Shown here piece after piece: positions 42,942 to 52,452 of a stretch of 64,000 nt of DNA; position 1 is the stretch's first letter; each line of letters starts with the position of its first letter. A model generated the notes under the pieces. It saw nothing but the letters and a program-made list of their open reading frames with translations, ran no database searches and was not told where the DNA came from. The DNA is from AP-15 sp963818695 (GTDB taxonomy: Bacteria; Pseudomonadota; Alphaproteobacteria; ATCC43930; CGMCC-115725), in NCBI GenBank assembly GCA_963818695.1, contig CAWFTG010000007.1, positions 248,001 through 312,000 on the forward strand, in the 5' to 3' direction. Made by a program: the position numbers and the translations under genes.

Positions 42942-44550
42942 TCAGCCCTCCGGCATCCCGGCCTTACGCAGGCCGGCGAAGAAGGTGGCCTCGTGCAAGG
43001 CGCGGATCTCCGGCACCCCGTAAGATACGGCGGCCTTCAACCGGGCGATGCTTGAAAAACGACCGTCGGTGCTAAGCCGACGCGCTTCGGCGAGCTCGGC
43101 GTTGGCGCGTTCGGTCTCGTTCTTGAGCGCATAGGCGGAGGCAAGAAAGGCGTGCGCGAACGTCTGTTGCGGATTGGCGCGACGCGCTTTTTCCAACCAC
43201 AGGATTGCCTCATCGATGCGTGATTGCAGCAGATGCACGCGCCCGATCACGTAATACCAAACGCCGATCAGAGCATCACGAGGACTGAGACGGATCGCCC
43301 GCTCCATAAGCGCGATCGAGTCCTCGAGCGACCCAGTCCCGAGTTTGCAATGGCCGAGGGCGGCGATTGCAAGTACCTCGTTAGGATCGGACGCAATCAC
43401 CGTCTCATATTCGGGAATCGCTTCCTCGTATCGGCCCTGCATGCGCAGCACTTGGCCTTTGGCGAGGTGCACGAACGGGCTGCGGGGCGATTCGGCCAGC
43501 GGTTTTGTAACCAGCTCTTCAGCGCGGGCGATGTCGGCAACACGGGTATCTGTCATTCGATTGAGGACGCGGAAAGCATACAACTACGCCAACAGGCTCT
43601 GCGCCTCGGCGGACCGTGGATCTAGCGTCCAGCGCGCGCTCAATCCAGTCGATCGCTTCCGCCAAACTGCTGCGCGTCGGGGGTTTCGAGAATGCGGCGC
43701 GTCCGCGAAGAAGATAGTCCAGCGCATCGGGATTTACGGTGGGCCGAGCGACCTCAGCATTAACCAGCTCCGTGTTGAGGGCGAGCGCTATGCGGCTCGT
43801 GATCTCGTTTTCCAACCCGAAGACATCGATGGTGTCGTGCTCGAACCGCTCGGCCCACAAATGCGCATTACTCTCGGCGTCGATCAGCTGAACGTTGAGC
43901 CGGAGGCGGCTGCCCGCGCGACGGACACTTCCTTCCAGCACATAGCGAACACCCAGCTCGCGGCCAATTTGCTTCGAGCGCAGAGGCAAGTCCTTATAGG
44001 TGAATGCAGTGCTCCGTGAGATCACAAACATATGCCGGATCTGAGACAGCGCTGTCGTCAGATCGTCGGTGATCGCATCGGCAAAATATTGTTGCTCCCG
44101 GTCGTCGCTTAGGTTGGCGAAAGGCAGCACGACGATCGACAGGCGCGGCCGCGTGCCTGCGCCGCTTTGCGGAAGCGCCGCGGCATTGGCGTGCGCCTCT
44201 GCCTCGACCCGAGTGACCGCCACGGTAAAGCGGTAACCGCGTCCGGGCACCGTCTGGATGCAGCTGCCCGCCGCTCGCCCATCATCGAGGATCCGGCGAA
44301 GCGCTGCGATCTGCATGTTCAGGTTGGCGTCCTCGACTACCGTCGAGGGCCAAACGGCAGCGATGATCGCGTCCCTGGAGACGAGATCGCCCGGCCGCTC
44401 GACCAGCACCCCGAGAACATCGAGCGCGCGCGAGCCTGTCGCCATTGGAACGAAATCGCCACGCTCGTCGCGCCGGGACAGCCCACCGCCGCGCCGGTCG
44501 AGGCGGAAGCCTTCGAACAGAAAGATGTCCCCCGTGGCGAGCGCGTCCAT
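42942..44550 (-). pseudogene. Winged-helix/TPR regulator, copy 2, with frameshift and internal amber codon
   Basis: Close paralog of the gene at 38924-40724. The winged-helix part (FLFEGFRLDRRGG, AVWPSTVVEDANLNMQ, VPGRGYRFTVAVTR) is followed directly by LSIVVLPFANLSDDREQQYF, with no membrane helix. One extra base near 43620-43625 breaks ERALD-DPRSAEAQSLLA, and a TAG then interrupts LLA-LYAFRVLNRMTDTR (about 43585). The rest, with four or five TPRs to 42942, is clean. A sequencing insertion could explain the first lesion but not the stop, so the copy may be genuinely inactive or split. Repaired length is 535. Confidence 0.7.
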
Positions 44551-44718
44551 GGCTGTGTCTCCCACGCGCATCCGATCTTTCCGGAAATTTAGCACAATTT
44601 ATATGTTTTTATCGCCGCCTCATAGCGCGCGCTCCGTCGAGGACGGTTCTGTGGCCTGTTCGAGCTGAAGCTGACTAAGCCGGTCGGCTTTGGTCCCAAC
44701 CGATACGGGGGTGCTGCC
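44551..44718. promoter_or_regulatory. Divergent control region of regulator copy 2
   Basis: AAATTTAGCACAATTTATATG followed by TTTTTATCGCCGCCTCATAGCGCG (about 44586-44628) repeats the segment upstream of copy 1. Further conserved words, such as AGCCGGTCGGCTTTGG, recur near 41277 and 44675 ahead of both PEP-CTERM genes. It probably contains the operator of this regulator family. Confidence 0.5.
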
Positions 44719-45393
44719 ATGAAGCGCATGGGATTATGGGCGACTGGGATAGGCTTAATGAGTTGTGTGGGCAGCCTTTGTATTACTGGCCCGGCCCGTG
44801 CCGACGTCGTCGCCTGGGATGAGGCGGTCAACGGCGAATTCTCGAAAAACCAGCTCGCGCCAACCCCGGTGACGTTCATCGGCGGCGGAAACGATATTTT
44901 GGGCACCGACGGTCCGAGCGGCGCCAGTGGTCCGTTCAACCCAGACTACTTCACCTTCACCGTGCCCGCAGGGTTGGCGCTGACCGCGATAACGGTTCTT
45001 CCCGGCACGATGAGCGCCGGCCTCGACAACGTCTCGTTCATCGGGATCCAGAGCGGGACTCAGGTCACGCATGTCATGACCTCCCCACCCTCGGCGGCGG
45101 GACTCCTCGGCTGGTGGCACTTCGGTCCCGCCGACATCGGCACCGATATACTACCCGAGATGGGCATCCCGGCCCAAGGTTCCTCCGGGTTCACGCCGCC
45201 CCTCGGCACGGGCGATTACGCGATCTGGATCATGGAGGCAGACACCGGCGGCTGCAGCCCGCAGTGCCACTATGGTTTTGACTTTGTGCTCGCAGCGGTC
45301 CCCGAGCCGGCGAGCAGCGCCGGGCTGCTCACCGGTCTCGCTCTCCTTGCCGGGCTGCGGCGTCATCGCCGGTCACGATCGCTGGCTGGTTGA
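44719..45393 (+). CDS. PEP-CTERM sorting domain protein (224 aa)
   Basis: Exported protein: signal peptide at residues 1-28 (GLWATGIGLMSCVGSLCITG, cleavage after ARA). The mature domain is beta-rich with PDYFTFTVPAGLALTAITVLP and DYAIWIMEADTGG, resembling PPC-like or choice-of-anchor domains. The C-terminal VPEPASSAGLLTGLALLAGL with the basic RRHRRSRS is the exosortase signal. It is divergent from regulator copy 2, giving a regulator plus surface-protein pair. Confidence 0.87.
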   Translation: MKRMGLWATGIGLMSCVGSLCITGPARADVVAWDEAVNGEFSKNQLAPTPVTFIGGGNDILGTDGPSGASGPFNPDYFTFTVPAGLALTAITVLPGTMSAGLDNVSFIGIQSGTQVTHVMTSPPSAAGLLGWWHFGPADIGTDILPEMGIPAQGSSGFTPPLGTGDYAIWIMEADTGGCSPQCHYGFDFVLAAVPEPASSAGLLTGLALLAGLRRHRRSRSLAG

Positions 45394-45544
45394 CTAGGTA
45401 TTTCAACAGGTCACGGGTCGAGCCCAGCAGTCGGTTACAGGCCAGACCGATTTCTCACCAGGAGAAACAAGCGCCCCGCATCCTCCGCGCGATAGCGGAG
45501 GCCGGGACCAGGCCGATTTCGCGCTGGTCTACTGTCCGCGTGGG

Positions 45545-46807
45545 CTATTCGGCGGCCAACGGCGACTGGAAGGCCGGCACCTCGGCGCGTTCAGGGCGGG
45601 GCATCGGGTGCGGCCACCATTTGTCCTCCCATTCTGAGAAGAGGCCGCGCAGGTGCGGCAGCACCCGCTCGGCGAACAGGTTCGTGTTGTAGGCCGCGAG
45701 GTCCTTGCCCATGCTGCCGAACTGCATCAATAGCATCAGGTGGCCGACATTGAGGTCGGTCGCCAGCTCGGTCAGTTGTTCGACGACCTCCTCGGGCGAG
45801 CCGATGATCACATAGCCGCGCTCGACGATGTCCTCCATGCGCGTTGTCGCGCGCGCCGCCTGGCGGGCCTGGAGGCTCGCGGCGCGGCCGATCTGGCCGA
45901 TGATGCCGGCGCGCTGCGTCGCCTCGGTGATATAACCCGGCGGCATCGCCCAGCGCGGATCGACGCGCAGGCAGCGGCCATAAAAATATTCGGCCGGCTC
46001 GCGGTAGAGCCGCATCGCCTCCTCGCGGTTCTCGGCGACGCCGACCGACTGCAGAAACCCGGCGCGGTACGGGTTCCGTTCCTTGCCGAGCCGGTCCATC
46101 TCCTCCCAAAAGCCGTGCATCGTGGCGCGGCCATCCTTGAAGCCGAAATAGGACAGATACGCGTAGACGTAGTCCATCTGCGCGCACCATTGCCAGGTCT
46201 CGACCGAGCCGCCGCCCGGAATCCAGATCGGCGGGTGCGGCTTCTGGATGGGCCGCGGCCAGATGTTGACATAGCGCTGCTGGTTGAAGCGGCCGTTGAA
46301 CGCAAAGGTGTCCTGTTCGGTCCACGCCCGCATCACGAGGTCATGCGCCTCGTAGTAGCGGTCGCGCAGCATGCTCGGGTTCTGGCCATAGGCAAAACAC
46401 GTGTCCATCGGCGTCCCGACCGGGAACCCGGCAATGAGCCGTCCACCCGAGATGCAGTCGATCATCGCGAACTCTTCGGCGACGCGGGTCGGCGGATTGT
46501 AGAGCGCCAGCGAGTTGCCCATCACGCACAAGGCGGTATCCGTCGTGCGGCGGGACAGCGCCGAGGCGATCAGATTGGGCGACGGCATCAGCCCATAGCC
46601 GTTGGAATGGTGCTCGTTGACGCAGACCGCGTCGAAGCCGCATTCGGCGGCGAATTCGAGCTCGTCCATGAAGTCGTTGTACATCAGATGCGCACGCCGC
46701 GGGTCGAACAGCGAGGAATGGATATCGACCCATACCGAGGGATGCTTCTCGCGGAAATCCTCCGGCAGTTCGGTATAGGGCATCAGGTGAAACCACATCA
46801 GCTTCAT
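45545..46807 (-). CDS. LLM class flavin-dependent oxidoreductase (420 aa)
   Basis: Luciferase-like flavin monooxygenase with a TIM barrel: MWFHLMPYTELPEDF at the N-terminus, CGFDAVCVNEHHSNGYGLMPSP (residues 57-78), EEFAMIDCISGGRLIAGFPVG, and IQKPHPPIWIPGGGSVETW. The late YVIIGSPEEVVEQLTEL is the usual C-terminal element. At 420 residues it is longer than F420-dependent members and resembles alkanal or nitrilotriacetate-type monooxygenases. Start ATG 46807. It stands alone on the minus strand. Confidence 0.88.
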   Translation of the reverse strand: MKLMWFHLMPYTELPEDFREKHPSVWVDIHSSLFDPRRAHLMYNDFMDELEFAAECGFDAVCVNEHHSNGYGLMPSPNLIASALSRRTTDTALCVMGNSLALYNPPTRVAEEFAMIDCISGGRLIAGFPVGTPMDTCFAYGQNPSMLRDRYYEAHDLVMRAWTEQDTFAFNGRFNQQRYVNIWPRPIQKPHPPIWIPGGGSVETWQWCAQMDYVYAYLSYFGFKDGRATMHGFWEEMDRLGKERNPYRAGFLQSVGVAENREEAMRLYREPAEYFYGRCLRVDPRWAMPPGYITEATQRAGIIGQIGRAASLQARQAARATTRMEDIVERGYVIIGSPEEVVEQLTELATDLNVGHLMLLMQFGSMGKDLAAYNTNLFAERVLPHLRGLFSEWEDKWWPHPMPRPERAEVPAFQSPLAAE

Positions 46808-46899
46808 GGCTCTGGCTCCTCAAATCCGCTTCATCGAGCATACCCCATGCTGCGGAACGCCCCAAGCGCGCTTGGCCACCATGCTCGACCGAATTCTGG

Positions 46900-47106
46900 A
46901 TTGACCGGCCGCAGCCGTCGCTGTTGTCTCGGCGGCGGGCGGAACCCGTCCGTAGATCGACAGCAAATTGCAGGAACTGTGGTTCGGCCGATACTTTTCA
47001 TATACGCCAGGGCACCTGCTGGCGCCCGGAGCTCAAGGGCCTCAACCTGCAGGTGAACACCATCTATAATGGCTGGCGCATGGAAGAGGTCTGGCTCGAC
47101 CGTTGA
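46900..47106 (+). pseudogene. Possible gene remnant upstream of methyltransferase
   Basis: The frame ending at the TGA before 47107 reads CWRPELKGLNLQVNTIYNGWRMEEVWLDR, a well-composed C-terminal segment. Upstream it runs into noise, while another frame reads NLQELWFGRYFSYTPGHLL just before it. This looks like the tail of a gene broken by a frameshift, 15 bases before the methyltransferase start. I do not recognise the family. A short real gene cannot be excluded. Confidence 0.3.
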
Positions 47107-47121
47107 GGAGCGGAGCGTTCG

Positions 47122-47943
47122 ATGCTGACGATCACGGATCCGGTCAAGAGGAAAGCAGCGGCGGCCTATAACGCCGCCGCGGATCACTTTGATGACGAAG
47201 CGCTCGGCCTTTGGGCAAAATATGGCGGGCGCACGGTCGCGCGGCTCGCGCTCCAACCCGGTGCGACCGTCCTCGACGTCGGCTGCGGTACCGGCGCGTC
47301 GGCGATCCCCGCCGCGCTGCAGGTTGGGCCAGAGGGCAAGGTAATCGCGGTCGATCTCGCCGACCGCCTACTCGAAATCGCCAGGCGCAAGGCAGCCAGC
47401 AAGAAACTCGATAACATCGAATTCCGCCTCGGCGATATGGAAAATTTGGAATATCCGGATCAGCATTTTGATGCCGTGATGTGTGTATTCGCGATCTTCT
47501 TTGTGCCGGATTTAACAAAGCAGATCAGACAACTCTGGCGGATGGTGCGCCCCAACGGCCAATTGGCAATTACCACCTGGGGGCCGCGGGTCTGGGAGCC
47601 GGGTTCGACCGGTTGGTGGTCGGCGGTAAAGGAATTGCGCCCCGACCTCTACGCCGCGTTCAATCCATGGGACCGGCTCGCCGAGCCTTCGGCATTGCTC
47701 AGGCTCTTCACCGATGCCGGAGTTGCAGAACCGGCAATCGTCCCCGAGGACGGCAGGCAAAGGCTGCGCTCGCCGGAGGATTGGTGGACGATGGTGCTCG
47801 GGTCCGGCTACCGCTGGACTGTCGATCAGATGGAGCCGGAAATGGCAGAACGGCTGCGCAACGCCAATCTCACGTGGATACGCTCGCACAACGTCACTTC
47901 CGTCGAGACCAACGTCATCTACGCGGTGGCTCGCAAGCCGTAA
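47122..47943 (+). CDS. Class I SAM-dependent methyltransferase (UbiE/arsenite-type)
   Basis: 273 residues from ATG 47122 (GAGGAGCGGAG upstream). YNAAADHFDDEALGLW opens the fold, followed by motif I VLDVGCGTGASAIPAA (residues 51-66), acidic motif II VIAVDLADRLLEIARR, FRLGDMENLEYPDQHFDAVMCVFAIFF and a hydrophobic post-II segment, then RPNGQLAITTWG. This is the arrangement of UbiE/COQ5-like methyltransferases. Its stop is 17 bases before the glycosylase gene, so the pair is probably cotranscribed. Confidence 0.87.
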   Translation: MLTITDPVKRKAAAAYNAAADHFDDEALGLWAKYGGRTVARLALQPGATVLDVGCGTGASAIPAALQVGPEGKVIAVDLADRLLEIARRKAASKKLDNIEFRLGDMENLEYPDQHFDAVMCVFAIFFVPDLTKQIRQLWRMVRPNGQLAITTWGPRVWEPGSTGWWSAVKELRPDLYAAFNPWDRLAEPSALLRLFTDAGVAEPAIVPEDGRQRLRSPEDWWTMVLGSGYRWTVDQMEPEMAERLRNANLTWIRSHNVTSVETNVIYAVARKP

Positions 47944-47960
47944 TCGGTGGAGGGAGACCA

Positions 47961-48635
47961 ATGACAGCGCCTCCTTTCGCCTCGATCCTCGAAGCGGCGC
48001 GCACCCGGCTCGGCGCGGCGGCGCTCGAAGCGCGGCTGCCGCAGCCGCGCTCGGCCGCCGAACTGAAGGCGGTGTCCGATGACCGCTATCTGTCCCAGAT
48101 GTCGCTGCGAATTTTCCGGGCCGGTCTAAAGCACAGCCTCGTCGATGCCAAATGGCCGGCCTTCGAAGAGGTCTTCCAGGCCTTCGAGCCGCGCCGCGTG
48201 CGCGCAATGCCGGATGAGGCATTGGAGGCGCTGCTCGGCGATGCCCGGCTGATCCGCCACTGGGGCAAGCTAAAATCGGTGCGCGACAACGCCGCTGCGA
48301 TGATCACCGTCGCTGAGCAACATGGCAGCTTTGGGGCGTGGCTTGCAAATTGGCCCGGTACTCAGATCGTCGAGCTGTGGGAAGCGCTCGCCAAACTTTT
48401 CAGCCAGATGGGCGGCAATTCGGGCCCGACTTTTTTGCGCATGGTCGGCAAGGACACATTCATTCTGACGCCGTCGGTAACGGCCGCGCTGAAGCATTGG
48501 GGCGCGGTCGATGCGCCGCCCAAAAACCGCAAGGACCGCGCCGCAGTCCAGTCGGTCTTCAATGCCTGGGCGGCGGACACCGGCCGGCGGCTTTGTCAGC
48601 TCAGCCTGATCCTCGCCGCCTCTATCGAAGAATGA
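47961..48635 (+). CDS. DNA-3-methyladenine glycosylase I-like (Tag family)
   Basis: 224 residues from ATG 47961 (GGAGGGAGACCA). The helix-hairpin-helix glycosylase pattern is visible: SDDRYLSQMSLRIFRAGLKHSLVDAKWPAFEEVFQAF-type core, DARLIRHWGKLKSVRDNAA, EQHGSFGAWLANW and GPTFLRMVGKDTFILTPSV. It would remove alkylated adenine from DNA. The Cys/His zinc ligands of E. coli Tag are not obvious, so it belongs to a divergent branch. It is cotranscribed with the methyltransferase. Confidence 0.8.
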   Translation: MTAPPFASILEAARTRLGAAALEARLPQPRSAAELKAVSDDRYLSQMSLRIFRAGLKHSLVDAKWPAFEEVFQAFEPRRVRAMPDEALEALLGDARLIRHWGKLKSVRDNAAAMITVAEQHGSFGAWLANWPGTQIVELWEALAKLFSQMGGNSGPTFLRMVGKDTFILTPSVTAALKHWGAVDAPPKNRKDRAAVQSVFNAWAADTGRRLCQLSLILAASIEE

Positions 48636-48786
48636 CAGCGGACTAGCGGCTCAGATGGGCGAGGGCGTCGCGCATGGGCTGGCTTCAGACGGTGAAATAA
48701 CCGTCAAATGGCGTGTTCAGTTCGAGGATTACAAACATTGCCGAGGCTATCGAGCTCCCCCCACCAAAATAATGGTGTACGATAAT

Positions 48787-49080
48787 CTATTGCGTGGGGC
48801 GTTCAGGCCGAAGCTGCCAAACACGATGGCAAGGTAAAACACCAGTACGACATAGAACGGCGTTGAAAATCGACCTGCCGGTCTCTTCGAGGAGCTGCCG
48901 ACGTGTGTGCATCAGCCGCTCGAATTGAGAGATGCACGTGGTCAGTAGTCGGCGATGGATCGGATTGTGGGGCTCCAGCTGGCGGATAGCGAACTCGATC
49001 CGAGCCAGCAAGTCGCTGTGGCCGAGAGAATTTCGCGCCGGCTGCGTCGCCTTCCGGTCATTTGCTTTCCTCGCGTTCAC
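48787..49080 (-). CDS. Possible small protein (97 aa) overlapping the serine hydrolase gene end
   Basis: It starts at GTG 49080, inside the last 23 bases of the hydrolase gene in another frame. The middle (LLARIEFAIRQLEP, RRLLTTCISQFERLMHTRRQLLEE) would form amphipathic helices; the ends are basic. No family is recognised and no clear RBS is seen, so this may be chance. The rest of the 48636-49057 gap shows nothing else. Confidence 0.3.
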   Translation of the reverse strand: MNARKANDRKATQPARNSLGHSDLLARIEFAIRQLEPHNPIHRRLLTTCISQFERLMHTRRQLLEETGRSIFNAVLCRTGVLPCHRVWQLRPERPTQ

Positions 49081-50245
49081 TTTGCAACGCTTCGTATACG
49101 CCGCGCTCGAACTCGCCGTATAGCCTCACTGCGCGGTTGTCCGCGAACGGCAAAATCTGGGTCAAGATCACGCCGGTGACATGCTTTTGCGGGTCGATCC
49201 AATAATAGGTGTTGAATAGCCCGGCCCAGGTGAGGGTCCCGGTGCTGCGGCCATTGGGACCCGGCTGCGCGTTGACCACAGAGGCGAGGCCGTGTCCGCA
49301 TTGAACGCCGGGAAACAAATCGACATCGTTCGAGAGTTCCGGCATCGCCGTCCTCATGATGCCGAGCTGGAGATTGCCGATCTGATTTTGCCCCAGTTGC
49401 ATGACCGTCTCGGGCCGCAGCAGTTCGGCTCCGTTGCAGCGGCCCTGGTGGAGGAGCATTCGCAAAAAGGCCAGATAGTCGCGCCCAGTCGACAGCAGGC
49501 CGCCGCCGCCGCTGAAAAACTCGCGTTGCGGCATCTCCATCGTGATCGGCTCCAAACTTCCGTCCGGTCCGCGGCGGTGCACGCGGACAAGCCGAGCCGC
49601 CTGGTCGGCGGACGGAACAAAACCCGTATCCGTCATGCCGAGCGGGGCAAAGATATGCGCGCGGAAATAGGCATCGAGCGGCTGTCCAGCTACCGCTTCG
49701 ACTGCGCGCCCGACCCAGTCGATGTTGATGCCATACTCCCAGCGTTCGCCCGGATCGAAGACCAGCGGCGCCCGCAGCGCAGCGAGCTTGCCAGTCATTA
49801 AGGATGGCATGCCGGTTACGGTGACATAGCGGATCAGCTCCGGGTTCCACATCTCGTAGCCGAAGCCGGCCGTGTGGGTCAGCAGATGGCGCAACGTGAT
49901 CGGGCGTTTGGCGGAGCGCAGTCGCGGTGCGCCCGATGAGTTGAAGCCTTCCAGCACCTGGGGCGCGGCCAGTTCGGGGAGCACTTTGCCGATCGGCTCG
50001 TCAAGCTGGAGCTTGCCTTGCTCGACGAGCTGCATCGCCGCGACCGAGGTCACCGCCTTCGTCATTGACGCGATACGGAAGACACTATTGGGGGTCATTG
50101 CCGGGCCGTCGACAAGGTCGCGCAGTCCAAACGCGCCCTCGTACAGGATTCCGGTGTCGGTCGCCGCCATTGCGACGACACCTGGCACCTCTTTGGCTTC
50201 GACGGCTCGGCTCAGGGCTGCATCGATGCCGGAGAGCGGTTCCAT
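49058..50245 (-). CDS. Serine hydrolase, class C beta-lactamase-like (EstB-type)
   Basis: 395-residue esterase/beta-lactamase fold protein without signal peptide. The nucleophile motif is SMTK (in RIASMTKAVTSV, about residues 59-62), the second motif YGINIDWVG corresponds to YxN, and LTWAGLFNTYYW carries WxG in place of KTG, as in EstB and LovD-like enzymes. Start ATG 50245 has GAGGAAAC close upstream. It probably acts on small esters in the cytoplasm. It is encoded downstream of the MFS gene on the same strand, 68 bases apart. Confidence 0.88.
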   Translation of the reverse strand: MEPLSGIDAALSRAVEAKEVPGVVAMAATDTGILYEGAFGLRDLVDGPAMTPNSVFRIASMTKAVTSVAAMQLVEQGKLQLDEPIGKVLPELAAPQVLEGFNSSGAPRLRSAKRPITLRHLLTHTAGFGYEMWNPELIRYVTVTGMPSLMTGKLAALRAPLVFDPGERWEYGINIDWVGRAVEAVAGQPLDAYFRAHIFAPLGMTDTGFVPSADQAARLVRVHRRGPDGSLEPITMEMPQREFFSGGGGLLSTGRDYLAFLRMLLHQGRCNGAELLRPETVMQLGQNQIGNLQLGIMRTAMPELSNDVDLFPGVQCGHGLASVVNAQPGPNGRSTGTLTWAGLFNTYYWIDPQKHVTGVILTQILPFADNRAVRLYGEFERGVYEALQSEREESK

Positions 50246-50312
50246 CGTTTCCTCCTTGCGCAGTTACCCTCAGATCACGCCGGCTACTGCGGCTAACCGA
50301 CTTTACTGTTGG

Positions 50313-51655
50313 TCAATTCGCCGCCAATTCGGCCTGGATCGGTCTAGAACGCGTTCCGCGCAACGCCAGCAGCCCGGTCGCGGCGGCGGCGATCACCGCA
50401 AAAAGGCAGGCGCTCAGAAATATGTGCGTCGGCGCCATTTTTAGAGAGAGCAGGTAGCCGCCCAGCACCGGTGCGGCGATGCCGCCGAGGCGGCCGATTC
50501 CGAGCGCCCAGCCGAGCCCACTGGTGCGCATGCGCGCCGGGTAGAGCTTTCCGCAGGTCGCGTTGGCGCCGGTCTGGCTGCCGATGATCGTCATCCCGCA
50601 AAAGAAGATGACGGCGAGCAGGATCGCGTAAGGCAGCACGACCAGCGAGATCACCGCGATAAACACCGCGCCGATCGCATAGTGAAACGCCAGCGACCGT
50701 TCGGGACCGACGCGGTCGATTAAGCAGGCCGAGGTAGAGAACCGCGAAGATCGCGCCCAGATCGCGGAGGCTCGAGGCAAACACTGCCCCGGCCGGCGTC
50801 ATGCCGATCAGATGCAAGACCTCAGGCATCCAGTAGCCGAACAGGAACAGGTTCATCAGGCTGCAGAAGAAGATCACCCAGAGCAAGATGGTCTGCAGCG
50901 CATAGCCCTTGCCGAACAGCATTTTGATCGGGTTTTCGCGGGCGACGTCGATCGCGGTGCAGTTCGCTCTGCCGCTCGGCGATGTCGAGGCGTGCGAGCA
51001 GTGCCGCCTGACGTGGCGACAAATTGGCTTTGCGGGCGAGGAAACGCGGCGATTCCGGCAGCCACAACGCCAGTACCAGAACCAGCACCAACGGGAAGCC
51101 CCCGCCCAGAATGAAAATGACCGGCCAGCCGAAATGAGGCAGCAACGCGGCGACGATCTGGCCGCCGACAAAGCCGCCGATCGGCGCCCCGGTAAAGCTC
51201 GCCATGATCATCGTCGCGCGCAGCCGATGCGGCGCGTAGTCGCCGGTCAAGGTAGCCGCCCCCGGAAACGCGCCGCCGATGCCCAGCCCGGTGAAGAACC
51301 GCAATACGGTCAGCATCAGCAGCGAGGGGGAGAAGGCGCTGAGCAGCGAGGCGAGGCCGAAGATCGTAACGCTGCCGAGCAGCAATGGCTTGCGGCCGAT
51401 CCGGTCGCCAATCGGCCCCGCAGAAAGGGCGCCGACCAGGATGCCGATGCTCGACCACAGGAAAGCCGTCGTGAACGCTGGTCCCGGCAGGTTCCAGACA
51501 TGCGTCAGCGAGGGCACCGCCCACGCGACCGAATTGATGTCGTAGCCGTCGCAGATCTGAATCAAGGTGCAGAGCGCCGCGACGCGGATCTGCAAGCCGC
51601 CGATGCGCTGGTTCTCGAGCGCCGTCTCCGTTGCCGATAGAGCTGTTTCCGCCAT
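50313..51655 (-). CDS. MFS transporter, aromatic acid:H+ symporter (AAHS)-like, two frameshifts in this sequence
   Basis: Twelve-helix MFS carrier from ATG 51655. The loop 2-3 signature is GPIGDRIGRKPLLL, and LRFFTGLGIGGAFPGAATLTGDYAPHRLRA (helix 4-5) is typical of AAHS and sugar:proton families. Two extra bases break it: one near 50966-50970 (SEL-TAIDVARENPIK) and one near 50721-50724 (YLGLL-IDRVGPERSLAF, where CTTATCG reads CTTAATCG). Removing both gives 446 residues, the normal length. It is divergent from the VOC-HPPD genes, consistent with uptake of an aromatic acid. Confidence 0.85.
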
Positions 51656-51826
51656 TGCCGTCTTCCCTTCGCCTCCCTGCCCGGTCTCTTGCATGTTCGC
51701 GAGCGCGGCGCAAGCCCCGGATACAATTCATGTTCCTCGGATTGTGAGAGCGCATTATCTTTGAGGGGACTGCAGCCGCTACCGTCACCGCAGAACAGGA
51801 AGAACTCCGATGAACGATATAGCCCG

Positions 51827-52414
51827 ATGCGCCAGCTCAGCCCTGTCACGCAACCGATCAGCCCCGCCAAATTCGCTCATTTCGTGTTGCGGACCGGTCA
51901 GTTCGAAAAGATGGCCAAGTGGTATCAGACGGTCCTCGCGGCGCGAGTGGTGTTCCGCGACGAGCGGTTGTGCTTCTTGTCCTATGACGAGGAGCACCAT
52001 CGCCTGGCGCTGATCAACATTCCCGGCCTGCCGGTGCGCGACCCCGACGCGGTCGGGACCGACCATGTCGCCTACTCCTACAACAACCTCGGCGAGCTGT
52101 TGGCGACCTATCGCCGGCTGAAGGCGGCCGGCATCGTGCCGCATTGGCCGATCAACCATGGCGTCACCACGTCGATGTACTACCGAGATCCCGACAACAA
52201 CCGTGTCGAACTGCAGATCGACAATTTCGCGACGCCGACCGAGCTCGACGGCTATTTCCACAGCCGCGCCTTTGCCGAGAACCCAGTTGGGGTGACCTAC
52301 GATCCCGAGGAGCTTTGCCGCCGATACGAGGCCGGCGAGGCGATGGCCGATCTGCTCCGCATCCCGCCGATGCCCGAGGGGAAAACCCCCTGGGACATGC
52401 TGGCGAGCCACTGA
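51827..52414 (+). CDS. VOC family protein, single-chain extradiol dioxygenase-like
   Basis: 195 residues, starting at ATG 51827 (MRQLSPVTQPISPAKF). The vicinal oxygen chelate fold is clear: AHFVLRTGQFEKMAKWYQTVL with the first His ligand, FLSYDEEHHRLALI, GTDHVAYSYNNLGELLATY, and YYRDPDNNRVELQIDNF with the Glu ligand. It is a biphenyl-2,3-diol dioxygenase-like single-domain protein. It precedes the HPPD gene by about 38 bases, so the two are likely cotranscribed. Confidence 0.87.
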   Translation: MRQLSPVTQPISPAKFAHFVLRTGQFEKMAKWYQTVLAARVVFRDERLCFLSYDEEHHRLALINIPGLPVRDPDAVGTDHVAYSYNNLGELLATYRRLKAAGIVPHWPINHGVTTSMYYRDPDNNRVELQIDNFATPTELDGYFHSRAFAENPVGVTYDPEELCRRYEAGEAMADLLRIPPMPEGKTPWDMLASH

Positions 52415-52452
52415 TCGCTTCTCAATACCGAAAAGGGTGGCGGGAGGTTCCG

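Noticed and set aside
45740..47056. 438-codon plus-strand frame over the LLM oxidoreductase
   Set aside because: It is the antisense shadow of a well-conserved flavin monooxygenase; its translation lacks any family pattern.
384..47430. GAATTC sites as automatic markers of inserted T
   Set aside because: Most GAATTC sites in genes (for example near 385, 9787, 15896, 22805, 47425) encode natural Glu-Phe in an unbroken frame, so only sites where the frame actually breaks are counted.
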